This document shows, one piece after another, positions 11,035 through 21,987 of a stretch of DNA of 64,000 nt. The DNA lies in contig CM040118.1 in assembly GCA_022559845.1 (NCBI GenBank), positions 234,965,224 to 235,029,223 of the forward strand. Reading direction: 5' to 3'. The position numbers were made by a program, and so were the translations under genes. The first letter of the stretch is position 1; each line of letters opens with the position of its first letter. Source of the stretch: Amorphophallus konjac. Taxonomy: Eukaryota; Streptophyta; Magnoliopsida; Alismatales; Araceae. The notes under the pieces were generated by a model. The model searched no databases and was not told where the DNA came from. It worked only from the letters and a program-made list of their open reading frames with translations.

Positions 11035-12615
11035 ATGCCCACTCATCGGGGTACTCAGTACTCATCCCCACCCCCACCTATGGCCAACCCACGGGATACC
11101 TCGGGAGACTTCCACTCCCTACAAGAGGCGATGATGGCAATTATGACTAGGTTGGACCAATCCGATGCTAAGTTTCGGACCTTCTCCGAGAATATGGATG
11201 GTCGCCTTAGGGCCATGGAGGGACGCATGGAGACCTCCGATAGGTCGGTCCAAGACCTCGTTGGGCGGTTAGATAGGATGTCACACGGGGACCCTCCTGG
11301 GGTAGCCCAAGGTCCACCCGCACCTCCTCCCGCGGGGGCCCAAGTCCAACCCGCTCCCATGGCCCAAGTCCAGGCCGCTCCTGCGGCCCAAAATCAGCCA
11401 CCACTGGTTCCTCCACCCGCCCCTCCTCGGGTTCCCCAACTACCACACCGTGACCTTGGTCTCGAGGACTATGGGTCCGACAATGCCTACGAGGGGTATG
11501 GTCAACGCCGTCGTGGTTTTCAGCCACAACGAGATGAGGATGATGATCGGGTCCTTAAGACCGTGCGAGCGGATCCTCCCGCTTTTTACGGGTCTTTGGA
11601 TCCGAAAGTCTACCTAGATTGGGAGTTTGGCATGGACCGTTATTTTGAATGGTATGATATGTCGGAGCGTCGAAGGGTCCGATTTGCCACCATGAAACTT
11701 ATGGGGCAGGCACAAACTTATTGGAAGAATGTGGAGAGCCTGCTACTTCAGCGGCTAGAACCCCCGATCGACACATGGGCCGAGATGAAGAATAAACTTC
11801 GGCAAAAGTACCTTCCTCCCACATACCGCCAGCGACTCATCGATAGATGGCAAAGTCTTAGTCAGGGAGACCGGTCCGTCTCCGAATACATCGCGGAGTT
11901 TGATGAGTACTTTCTACGATGTGGTGTCACGGAGGAGAGTACCATGCCCGTGCCCCGCTTTCGACGTGGTTTGCGGCCACACTACCAGTATGAGCTTTTC
12001 CGCCGCAATGCCAAGACGTTGGAAGAGGCATACCAGGTTGCTCTCGAGATGAAGCAATTTGAGGGAGAGTTCGAGTCTAGCCATCGGTTGGGCCCCACCC
12101 CTCTCCGTAGTACCGAGCCCCGTCACTCTATAGGCCCACATCAGCGGCCTCCCATGGCTCGACCTCAGGAGCCCACCCGTCAGGAGCACTTCGCTCCACG
12201 GCCTCGCCCTCCTCCACCCCGGGATCTATTTCCATCCCAACCACCGGCACCCTTTGCCCGTCCCCCAGCTCCTATAGCCCGTCCTCTGGCACCGGCACCC
12301 CCTCCACTCTTGTCCAAGGCACCTACACCTCCCCCATTGTTGCCTACACCCCCTACCCGGCGGGATGATAAGGGTAAGGCCCCTCTTATCGGGGAGAGTA
12401 GTCGATCACGAATACAGTGTTTCCACTGTCACGGGTATGGCCACATTGCTAGTGAGTGTCCCGCTCGCACCACCCTAGCCTTAGGTGTTGGCGGATCCGC
12501 ACCTCCCGAGCTTGAGCATGTCGATTACGAGGCCGATGAGGCACTGGCCGATGAATACTATGCCATGGGGGAAGAGCTGGGCGACCCTTCGGCCGCCCAG
12601 GATGTCGCCACCTAG
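11035..12615 (+). CDS. gag: Gag polyprotein of the gag-only gypsy element
   Basis: Intact frame of about 526 codons if the first ATG (11035) is used; a second candidate ATG at 11080 has a G at +4 and starts MANPRDTSG. The order is an N-terminal coiled coil, a Pro/Ala-rich linker, a retrotransposon gag (capsid-like) domain from about 11560 to 12060 with YWKNVESLLLQR and SVSEYIAEFDEYF, a Pro-rich tail, and one CCHC zinc knuckle CFHCHGYGHIASEC near 12418-12460. The product would form the virus-like particle and bind element RNA. The PBS type and gag layout fit chromovirus-like Ty3/gypsy elements. No frame downstream encodes a protease, so processing would need another element. This is one of the few undamaged coding frames in the window. 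Confidence 0.9.
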   Translation: MPTHRGTQYSSPPPPMANPRDTSGDFHSLQEAMMAIMTRLDQSDAKFRTFSENMDGRLRAMEGRMETSDRSVQDLVGRLDRMSHGDPPGVAQGPPAPPPAGAQVQPAPMAQVQAAPAAQNQPPLVPPPAPPRVPQLPHRDLGLEDYGSDNAYEGYGQRRRGFQPQRDEDDDRVLKTVRADPPAFYGSLDPKVYLDWEFGMDRYFEWYDMSERRRVRFATMKLMGQAQTYWKNVESLLLQRLEPPIDTWAEMKNKLRQKYLPPTYRQRLIDRWQSLSQGDRSVSEYIAEFDEYFLRCGVTEESTMPVPRFRRGLRPHYQYELFRRNAKTLEEAYQVALEMKQFEGEFESSHRLGPTPLRSTEPRHSIGPHQRPPMARPQEPTRQEHFAPRPRPPPPRDLFPSQPPAPFARPPAPIARPLAPAPPPLLSKAPTPPPLLPTPPTRRDDKGKAPLIGESSRSRIQCFHCHGYGHIASECPARTTLALGVGGSAPPELEHVDYEADEALADEYYAMGEELGDPSAAQDVAT

Positions 12616-13101
12616 TGGGTTTGATGCTACCACCTTAGTCTAGAGTCGTGCATGAGTCAGTGTGCTTTCTTTGTGTGGTTTGTTTGTGTGGTGATTTTGA
12701 GTCGATTGTTTGCGTGGTTTGCATTCGTGTGTCTGTGCATGGTGAGTCTGCATGTGTCTTGTGCAAGCTCGTTGTCGGTCTCTTACGAGTAAGAGGCGAG
12801 TGGACTCACTTGATGAGTATGGGATCGGTTTTACTTCTATATCCGGATCAGTCACCTATAGGGACTCAGCGGTGATTCCTAGTGAGTCTTCGAGCTGTCT
12901 CCTTCCTTTTGAGAGTGCCCCTTCGGAGTGACCACCTTTAGCCATAGCAGTTCGCATATCGAGTATATATGGAATGAGCAGGTGCCGATCACTTGGAGTG
13001 GAGCATACCCGCGCTACTTAGCACGGTGACGGATCCGCCGGAGTACTCGCGCAGCCATACCCCTACTCGACGGGGTCGAGTTCCTCCCACCCGGGGAGAA
13101 T
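12616..13101 (+). other. 3' untranslated internal region with polypurine tract
   Basis: Non-coding stretch between the gag stop and the 3' LTR. The last bases, CCGGGGAGAAT at 13091-13101, form a short polypurine tract directly before TGATGAGG, as expected for plus-strand priming. Confidence 0.75.
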
Positions 13102-15264
13102 TGATGAGGACATCAAGAGCTTATGAGTTGTATTTTGTGTATTGGCTTGGATTGGTGTGTATTATGGGTTGTATTGGCTTGAAGTGTATGTAATTTTTGA
13201 TTTCTTTCATTTGGGCCATCCTTGTAAGGCTTATATCAAGCCAATGGGCCATTTGTTATGTCAAGTCCAAGGCTAGGTTGCCATTAGTAGAGTCCATTAA
13301 GAGTGTTACTTCATAGTGGGTCATTAAGGCACTTAAGGCCCAAATTGGGTTCCACTCTCTCATGGGCCATCTAAGTGGGAGTGGCCCAAGTCTAGCATGA
13401 TCTAATGGGAGGCTCTTGGCCCATGAATGGCCTTGGCCCATGGAAGGGGGCGCAAGGTTCCTTGTCTTATTAGGCATGGTAATTGTGGTTTAGGTGGTGT
13501 TTGAATAGATCTAGTCCAAGGTTGAATAAGTATGGTCAAATTAGATTAAAATAATGTATTAAATGTGTGATTCACATTGTATCCCAGCCCTTCAATCCAA
13601 ACCCCTAGATCCAAGGGTTGAGGTTGAGTTTGGTTGGCATCCTATATAAGGTTGTATTTTTCATATTGAAGCAATTAATGAAGAGAAAATAGGCATTTGC
13701 CCCAAGTGAGATTTGCACCCCTCCCCTCTCTCTACCTGGTTCCTCCACCTCCAGCCCCCTTTCTAGAGGTAATCCCTTCCCCCTTGATCCCCTCCAGCAT
13801 CTGAAGCAACTCCGGTGATCGCCGCCGCCATCGTCTCGCCGCCGACGCGTCGTCGCCAACGGTTTCGGTGTTCTGTCCACTCAGGACAGACCCTTCTTCT
13901 CCGAATTCCTGCTATTACTCCCTTCGTCTTCTGAAGCTCAAAATTTCAGGGTTGGTTCCCCTCTAGAACTCTTATCCCCACAAAAAAAATCACGTCAAAA
14001 TTCATCCTTTAGATATTTTTAGATTTTCGTCCAAGTCCAAGTTCCAGATCTGTCCTGGTTCTGTTTACTGTTCACCAGCTCTGAGTTTACCCCATTCGAA
14101 CCATCTTTTGATTTTTTTTGGGTCGCCCAAATTTAATGTGATCTCTTTCCACATCCCTCTACCACCAGGAATTTTATTAATTTTTGGTTCACCCTCCAAG
14201 TATTTTGAAAATTTCGTCCAAGTTCCCAAGAACAGTCTGCCCACAGTTTCCCAGATCCGACCCAGGTCTAGCAAAAAAATCCCAGAAAATCCATTTCGTC
14301 TTTAATCAGAAAACCAAAAATAGTCACGGATTCCTCTCTCAGAGACCTTCAACTTTTCTGAAGAAATTATTTCAAGATTCGGAGGTCTTCTCCCCGGTCA
14401 ACGTCGATCTTCAGAGAAGTCAGAACCTGCCCCTGCAGTTCTGGCCAGATTCCAGCAAGCTTGTAAAATGCATGATCAGAAATACAGATCTGATTATTTT
14501 TTTTGAAGACCCCTACGTCGAGGTATTCTGAGTCAGCTTTCCAACGGCGCTAACCTCGTCGCATTCCGACGACGGGGCTGATCGCAGAAGCAGTTTTCTC
14601 CGAGTCGCGCGCCTGCAAACAGAATTTTCAGATTCGTGGCCGAGTTCCCGCGAGCGTCGTCCGAGGGCCGCCCGGCGTCCGGCGGTCGTTCCAGCAGCTC
14701 GCCATCCCAGGGGAACGCTTTCCAGGTGTCTCCACAGCAGAGGAGTCATCAGGCCCCACACGACCCCTCCGGTCAACACGTGGGCCCCCACTAGCACGAG
14801 TACGCGTGAAGCCGAAGCATTGCCCGAAACCGCCCGTCAACCCGAACTTGGTCCTCCCGGGCCCACTTGTGTCGCCCTTTACCTCCCTGCGTGGAGTGGG
14901 CTTATTTGTACTGCTGTAAACATAATGTACTAAGTTCCCGGGAGTACGAGCTTCGGCCGGGTGCCATCTTCGCCACGCCGAGAGCGTGGAGGTATCGCCT
15001 TCACCCTTACATTTGGCATTAGCTTAATTCTTTATATGCTTTATATGCCGCTGCTAGAGAGCATGTGTAGGGATACCTAGCTCGCCTTCAATTTATAATA
15101 TCACTGCTGCGAGAGAGAGCGAAGCCGTCCCGTGACCCGATCCGGGCGCAAAAGAGAGCCGACCACCCTAGCTCATTGCCGGTTTCTCAACCGCGCACAT
15201 CCGACGCTTCCCTCGTTAAGGGACGATCGCGAGCTTGTCGTGTCCGTGGTCCCGTCCCGCATCA
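13102..15264 (+). repeat. 3' LTR of the gag-only element
   Basis: Same length as the 5' LTR and nearly identical. It ends GCATCA at 15264 and is followed by the GTATG target duplication. Confidence 0.95.
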
Positions 15265-15269
15265 GTATG

Positions 15270-17808
15270 CAAGCACAACCACAAGGCTAAGAAGCCTACG
15301 TAAGCGGACCTTCGTATGGCGCACACACTCAACCCGGGGGGAACTCGGGGATGCCGAGTCGAGGAAGTGGGACAAGACCCTTTCTGGTAGAGGGCCAGCA
15401 ACATCCAAGGTAAACCTCCCCTTGGGGAACGGATATCCAACTCAATGAGTCGGCAATGGCCAAAGGGCGCGGGTCACTCACTCACACCCACGGTGGTTGC
15501 ACAAAGACGGTGGAGCCTTAGGATCGGGTGCTCTCTCCCTAACCGACGGCGCAATTGGAGAATATTAAATGAACAAGTATAAATGAGAGCAAGGGACGAG
15601 TTCTCACCTAGCCAGTTTGAAGAAACCGACTCTGGTCAGAGACGGGGGCGAGCGGGGAGGCTTGGGGAAGCACCCGCACGGCGCGTCGACGAAGCTTCAA
15701 ACCTGCGAGTGTAATTATTACATGAACTACCCCCATGCAAGGGGGGGAGGAATCTTGGGTGGGGATTGTGTGGTTACAAGCAAAACTACCTCCATGCAGG
15801 GAGGGGCCTTCAGCCGACCAAGCGGGGTGGGGAAATTAAGCTAAGAAATGATAATCTTTGATCTTCGTCGGTGCTGCCAACCCTCTGTGCCTGTGGATAG
15901 ACGGTTGATGAAGTTGATGCTGCGGCCAGTCCAGATTTTTGTTGAAGACGAAACTAGTGGGAAACTCTTCGTAGCTGGACCGGGACGACACTAGAATTTT
16001 CTTGATTTCATTGATTGCCGGTGCAGGTCGGGGCAGAGTCTCGAACCGAGGTGCAGTTCTTCTGTTCGGACTGCTTCACATTCTCAACAGCAGGAAGAAG
16101 ATGTTGCCACGAGCGCTCCAGAGCTTCAATTTGAGCATAGCTGGTACTGATGGAATCGTTGACAAGCCCTCTTCGAAACGTGGGTAACAGGAATGCCATA
16201 CGATGTCGGAGTAGGCCGGAAGATCTCAAACAAGGAGAAGGGGTCGGAGCAGACTGATAGGAAGCAGAACCGCGCGCCAGGAGGAAGAAAATGAGAACTC
16301 TTGCTTCCAGGCACCAATTGGAGCTCCGCTTCTTGATTCTGAAAGTAGACTGGTCGAAAAATATTTTTTCAGAAGAACTCTTGCTCATATTTCCACTAGG
16401 ATCGCCGCAGTGGAGCTTCCCATCAGGTTCAGGTGCTCTGCCAGGGACGCTTCGCGCAGTCGGGGGAGAAATGCTCTCTCGGGAAGAACACTGCTCGGAC
16501 GATGACGAAACCACCGCCGTTGCAAAGAAGACAGGCAGACGCTTCCGTGGGTACCTCTTGGGCCTTCAGATTCGTTGGGATGTGGTCAGAGTCGCTGCTG
16601 CAAGTTTCTGGTCCACCTGTAACTTCTGGACTGCGAACTGCACCTTTGATGTAGCTTCCGATGATCAAGAAAGAAGAAAAAGAAGTAGATATATGGTGAA
16701 GGGGGAGATGATGAGTGATGGGAGGGGAGTGTGAGGGAGTTATTGAGGGAGGTTAGAGGTGGTGGGGAAGCTGGAGAAGGGGGGGGGAGGGCGTAGCTGC
16801 TTGGAGGTTCTATCAATGGAGGTGGGAGAGGTGATGGAGAAGAGCAAGGAAGAATGGTGGAGATGAGAGAGAGGGGGGGCGACCCTAACCAAGGGGGAGG
16901 GGTCTTGGGCGCCCTAGGGCTGGGAGGGAAGAGGAATTTTGAATTCAAAATGGTCTAGGGAGGTGGAGGGTTGCATGGGGGAGAGGGAAAAGTGTTTGGG
17001 GAAGCGGGTAGGGTAGTTGGGGGTTGGAGGGTGGCTTAGTGATTGGGGATGCTCCCTTGGGACTAGAGGGTGGAGTAATGGGATGTGTGGGGAGTTGTAG
17101 AGGACTTAATGGAGGTAGGTGGTTGGGAGGGGAGGAGGGAGAGGGTTGGGCGCCCTCCTCTTGGAGGGAGAGAGAGAGAGGAGAAGGGGGGGTAGGTGGG
17201 ATTCACTCCCTAGGGCTTCTCACCCAAATAATGAATTCACTCCACTAAGAAGATTTGAACTCTCAAATGGCAATTTTTTCATTGATTGATTGATTCAAAT
17301 GGGGGGAAATGGGGTCCTATATATAGGGAACCCACATTTTACAAAAAGCCCTTGACACTTGACACTTGACACATTGACAAATAACCAACAAGGTAGGGGC
17401 GCCCATGGGCCAAGTCCACTGGGTTGGGCCCAATAGCTAGTCTAAATTAGCCTAAAGAGACTCAAACTTAGGGAAATAAACCAAAGACCTAGATACATGA
17501 CTCTAATAAAAGAGAAATTACAACGATATGACTCAATAAAAATAAAGAAATACAACATAGGACTCATAATAAATGGCTAGACCATGACGTACGCCTCCGG
17601 GGTGACGAGAAGGGTCGAGAGTCAGTCTTCCTCCGTTCTGACCGACGTTCGGGCCTTCTGAGTCTAAGGGCCGCCGAGGAAGGGTTTGATCCCGAGTAAT
17701 CTTATTGGGCTTTTTCTCCTAAGTGGGCCCTACGGGGCTATCGCTTGGATGAGATGGGCCTTGTTTAGTCCTGACGGACCTAGTTCGGCCGCTCTTAGAT
17801 GGGCTACA
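15270..17808 (-). repeat. LTR-like region of the old minus-strand Tat element (left end unresolved)
   Basis: On the minus strand this starts TGTAGCCCATC at 17808, directly after the purine run GTGGAGAGGGGGATTTC, the arrangement expected at the start of a 3' LTR. A TATATATA box lies near 17316 and is followed by a C+T-rich transcribed-leader-like stretch. It must continue left beyond the gag-only insertion into 8532-8582, because that insertion duplicated GTATG within one contiguous sequence. I could not identify a convincing LTR terminus. Frames inside it, such as one near 16008-16514 on the minus strand, have no recognisable domain. Confidence 0.5.
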
Positions 17809-18128
17809 GAAATCCCCCTCTCCACTTGCCCCCCTCCTACGCCCGAGCTTTAGTAAGCTCGGAAGAGTAGCTGTTTAGGGTTTTGGACCAGCATGGCTCA
17901 GGTGGGTGGAGATCTGGCGGTGTTAGTAAGCCACATGTCGTGGTCACATGGGCCCGTAATAATGATGATCCTGACGGATTTGAACTGAAGGGGCCCCCTT
18001 TTCTCGGAGGTCGGAACGACGCGCCGCCATCCGCGTGGGAATATAGGCATTGCGCGCTTATCGTCGCTTTAGACTCCCTCCGTTTTTAGGGTTTGGCTCT
18101 CCTTCACGCTTGCTTTTGGGGCTCTTTG
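17809..18128. other. Spacer between LTR and antisense gene, with polypurine tract on minus strand
   Basis: On the plus strand positions 17809-17840 are pyrimidine-rich (AATCCCCCTCTCCAC); on the minus strand this is a polypurine tract. The rest is non-coding and would be the upstream region of the plus-strand antisense gene. No clear TATA box is visible. Confidence 0.5.
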
Positions 18129-20764
18129 ATGCATCATGAGGACACGACGGAAGAGCAGAGGCTCGCAGCGACGTTCGCGGAGTTGGCGGAGATAAGTGCA
18201 AGGCAGTCCGACAGCTTCCCCTTCCTCTAGAGTCTTCGGGGTCCCGGGAGCGTTTTTCTTCTAGTTCCTCTCCGAATTCCATGGCGGACCAGCATCCGGA
18301 TGTCGAGGAGTGGGAGGGCGAGCCTGCGGTGAGGGCGGCGGCTCCAAACTGCAGCGAACTGGGGGAGGCAGAGGTGAAACGGCTGGAGGACCAGTTTCGT
18401 CTGCCCCACAAGTTTTTCTTCGCCGCGACTGCCCCGCACGAGTCGAGCTTGGACTCATGTACGGGCCACATCTACACCTTCCTACTATCGTGGAAGGGTG
18501 GGTTCCGCCTTCCCTTCGAGCCCTTTGTTCTCAAACTTCTCAATTTCTTTCAGTTGGCGCCCGTACAGTTGGTAGCCAACTCTTATCTTCTTCTTTCCGC
18601 CTTTCGCATCTTCTGCCGTCAATGCGGAGTTCCTCCTTCCTTGGACCTCTTCCACTATTTTTTTGAGTTGAAGGCGCATCCCGCGGTCGGGAAGGGCTTC
18701 TATTTCATCCAGGTGAGGCAGAATAGGAGCTATATCTCGTTGGCCGTGAAGGATTCTTCGCACAAGGGGTGGAAAACCCAGTTCTTCTGGGTGGGGATCC
18801 TCTCGGTAGAGGAGACTTGGAGATGTCCCGTAATCCCCAATTTTCATCCGAACATTCCTCCGAGGCAGGATGAGTTTTCTCCGGACGTGGAGTAGTACGC
18901 GGTCATTTTGCTGAAGCGTCGCCAGTCCATGGAGGAGCTGGTCACTCCGGAGAACATCGAGCGATGTCTTCTTACGCGGTTGCAGTCGTCAGGTTCGGTC
19001 GCCACGAATTAGTTTCTTCTCCGGATGTTGGGACCATCTCCCTTTTCTGATCATATCTTTCTTCTGTGCAGACACCAGGAGGCTGGCCTTGGAGGAGGCC
19101 ACAGAGGTGATCGATCTCGGTGATGACTCAGCTACCGATGAGCCGGCTGCTCCCACGGGTCGCTCCCGAGTCAGAGATAAGGGCAAGGGGGCAGCTCGGG
19201 GTGAATCTTCCAGGTAGCGGGGGTCCAAGCGCAAGGATCCCGTGGAGGGCATGATCTGGGCCATCGTGAAGGCCAGGAAGCGGGCCAAGAAGGCCGGGGT
19301 CATACTCGCAGTCGAAGGTGACCTTGCCGCGGCTCACCCCTCCGCCGATCATGATGGGGCCGACCCTATCGGGCGAGCTCTCCCACCCGCCGAGCAAGAG
19401 GGGGCCGAGGAGGTTGGGGCTGCTTCTGCAGTCGGCGATGATGCTGGCTTGGCTCCTCCTTCAGCCGGAGCCGAGGGGGCCGGGGCTGCTTCTGCGACTG
19501 GCAACGGTGCTAGCCCGGCTCTCCCCTCGATAGGAGCCAAGGGGGCCGTAGACGAGGTGGGTGACGCTGGGACCACGGCCGAGATTGGGGCGTTGACTGA
19601 GGTGGGTGATGCTCCAGGTGGCGGTGCAGGTGTCAAACCGGTCCAGGCTGGGGGGTCGCAAGAAAAGGCGACACAACCCCGACCGATCGAGGCACAAGGG
19701 GCGAACGAAGCCGCGTCTCGATCAGGGCCGTCCGGCGGGACGCCGACCGAAGAGGGGGTCTCTATTCCGGCGGCCCTGGAGGGGCTCAGCATCCAAGGCC
19801 CTCTGTATCAAATATGTCGTGGTATAGCCGTGAAGGTGAAGGGGGGAGACAGGCAGCACTCCCCTTCCGTGCCCCTCGAGACGGTTATGGAGGGCGGCTT
19901 GGTCCTGGCCCAGATGGGGGCAACTCTGGCAGAAGCTTACACTCTGTCAGAGTCAGAGCGGGCGAACCTAGCCTGGACCCTTGGTGGGTCTGACAGGAAG
20001 ATGGCTCGGCTCGCCAAGGAGCGTGATGGGCTCCGGTGTGAGCTTTCCTCTGTTAGGGAGCTGGCGCGGGCAAGCCAGGTGGAGGCTCAGACATTGACCA
20101 AGCAACTAGCCAGGGCCCGTGAATCGCTCGAGAGGAAGAGCAGGCTTCTTGAAGAGGAGCATGTTGCTCGCACCGAGCTAGATGGCCGGTGGGAGGCCGA
20201 GCGTGCCAAGCTGGTGGACCGAGTGGAGGAAGGGCCGAGGTGGAGAAGCAGGCAACGGAGGTCGAGAAGCAGACGGCTGAGGCCAGACGGAGGTTAGCCA
20301 AGGCAGAGCGGGAGAAGGCCGAGCTCGCTGGTAGGGTGGGATCGGTCGGGGCGGAGGCGCTCGAGCAGTACAAATGCTCGGAGGCCTACCAGGTCGACCT
20401 TAAGGAGGCTGCCCTCCCCTACTACGAGTCGGGACTTCTATGAGGCATCCGCAAGGGGTTCAAACCAGGTTACAACCGGGCCGTCTCTTATGCCGAGGAG
20501 CAGGCGTCCGAGACAATCGATTTCCCGTCCGGGCAATACTATGACAGGGACTCGTCATCCTCCGGTTCCTCTGCGTCGGAGGAAGAAGATCAGGGGGGCT
20601 CTTCGTCTGAGGGGTCGCCAACTCCGGATGCCTCGGGAGGGCGCGCAACCGAGGCAGTTCCCATGTCGGTGGGGTCAGTGCCAGGGTCAACCGTCACCGA
20701 GGATGCCGGGGGCAGACCGTCTGTGCCTTCCACTTCCGAGCTTCAGGGTGGGCTAGAGGCCTAA
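18129..20764 (+). pseudogene. Antisense ORF of Tat element: Transposase_28-type domain plus coiled coil, decayed
   Basis: Runs opposite to the gag-pol of the old Tat element, the position where Retand/RIRE2-like elements carry an additional ORF. A first segment from ATG 18129 is acidic and ends in a TAG (18228-18230). From 18281 the frame encodes a region like the putative gypsy-type transposon domain (Pfam Transposase_28): FRLPFEPFVLKLLNFF, then PSLDLFHYFFELK. After a TAG at 18893-18895, a phase-consistent intron is likely at 18993-19071 (GT...GCAG). The second exon runs through a TAG at 19215-19217 and an Ala/Gly-rich linker into a long coiled coil; a frameshift near 20231 and a TGA at 20441-20443 precede an acidic Ser-rich tail ending at TAA 20762-20764. 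Function of this family is unknown. This copy cannot make a full protein. Confidence 0.75.
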
Positions 20765-21987
20765 TGTATCTGCTTTGCTTTCTCTTTTTATATGTCTTTT
20801 CCTTTTTTGAAGAAAAACTTTCCTTGTTGTATAGGGAAAAAAGTAAGGCAGTAGCATTATGATGAAGACTTAACTATTTCGTATCGCCATTGCCGTATTT
20901 TGTTCAGCGTATCTGCAGTAGTTGGAAAGTTTCGATACTTTCTGCGTGGATCTCGCCCGATGGCTGGTTGAGAGTCTGACAGGGTATCTTTCCGTTTTCT
21001 CATGCTTTGAATGTTTGGCCGCTTCATGTGTCCCACCATGGCGAAAAATGAGAAGTTTGAGGTGACCATTCGTAGGGAGAGGTCCCTTTGGCGTGTTTTT
21101 GAGGGGAGAATCATATAAGGCAAATAACCTCCCTTCGTCTATAAAAGGTCTGAGGGGTGTCCCTTCCTCTTCACCGCTTAAGGTTTTTCCCGACAGTCTT
21201 TCCTCATTTTTTCTTCACGTAGCGTTGTGCCGTTATATTTGAGGCATGGAAGACGATTTGGAAGATGATGACAGGGGGCAGAGAGTCCTTGCTACTCCGG
21301 GTTTAAAGGGGGTTCGACGACCGGTGGATAGGTTTAAAGAGGGTTCGACGTGCGGAGGCACATCGTCTTCTTTTTATCAGTTCTAGCGGCGCCTGCGGGG
21401 GTGCGAGATGGTGGACGGATGGGGGCATCAGGCATCCCTGCCGCCTGTCCCTTCTTGCTCGCTCCATGGAGGGGAGGAGGAAGCCAATTAAGCTCCCTCC
21501 TTTCTGGGCTTTCCCCTGCCTCCTCGTCCAGCTCTGCTGGTCTCTTTCTCCCTCTTCTGCCCTTCTCATCATTTCTTTCACTCTTCGGAGGGTGCCTACA
21601 CTCTCTTCCTTTCAAAGAGTTGGCAGATTGGTGGGGAGGACGCCTTCATATGTGTTCCCTCTTCGCCTTCCTCCATCTCTGTCAACTTGGAAGGTAGCCT
21701 TCTCCTTCCTAATCCCTCTGTTACCTTTGTTCCGAGCTACCCGAGCCAGCGGGGTCGATTACCCTTTATCCGAGGCAGTTTCTGCACAAGGCAGAGTCAG
21801 TGGCTAGACGCAGGAAGGTCAACTGAGTCAGCCAAGCGATAGGCTCGTACGACGATGCAAGATGGATTTTTTGCTTTTTTGACATCTATTTTCTTGGCTT
21901 CGGCCTTTCTGATGTACAAGCGAGTTGTTTGAATAAAGGAAAGGAGGCTTTTATTTTATTTCATGTCGTTTGCACAATGCTCAGTAT
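20765..21987. other. Spacer between antisense gene and integrase, with a possible promoter
   Basis: Non-coding spacer between the two converging coding regions. A plus-strand TATAAAAGG box near 21141 is followed about 100 bp later by an ATG (21246) opening a 46-codon acidic frame starting MEDDLEDDDRG. A 21-bp sequence, GGTTTAAAG then GGGTTCGACG, is duplicated at about 21301 and 21331 within it. Overlapping longer frames at 21303-21807 on both strands show no known family. Confidence 0.4.

Larger units (their letters stand above)
8583..15264 (+). mobile_element. Complete gag-only Ty3/gypsy LTR retrotransposon, 6682 bp
   Basis: Two LTRs of 2163 bp (8583-10745 and 13102-15264) bound an internal region of 2356 bp. 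The ends are TGATGAGG...GCATCA. The 5-bp flanks are GTATG on both sides (8578-8582 and 15265-15269), a target-site duplication that fixes the boundaries. An initiator tRNA-Met primer site follows the 5' LTR and a purine-rich tract precedes the 3' LTR. The only coding content is gag; protease, RT, RNase H and integrase are all missing, so the element must be moved by enzymes supplied in trans. By eye the two LTRs differ at about 30 positions (about 98.6% identity), so the insertion is fairly recent. Confidence 0.95.

Noticed and set aside
16008..16514. 168-codon minus-strand frame
   Set aside because: Ser-rich with no domain, inside the LTR-like leader of the old Tat element; probably non-coding.
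8541..17808. Complete 3' LTR of the old Tat element ending CTATCACA at 8541
   Set aside because: The right boundary is convincing, but the left end has no target duplication or second LTR in the window to confirm it.
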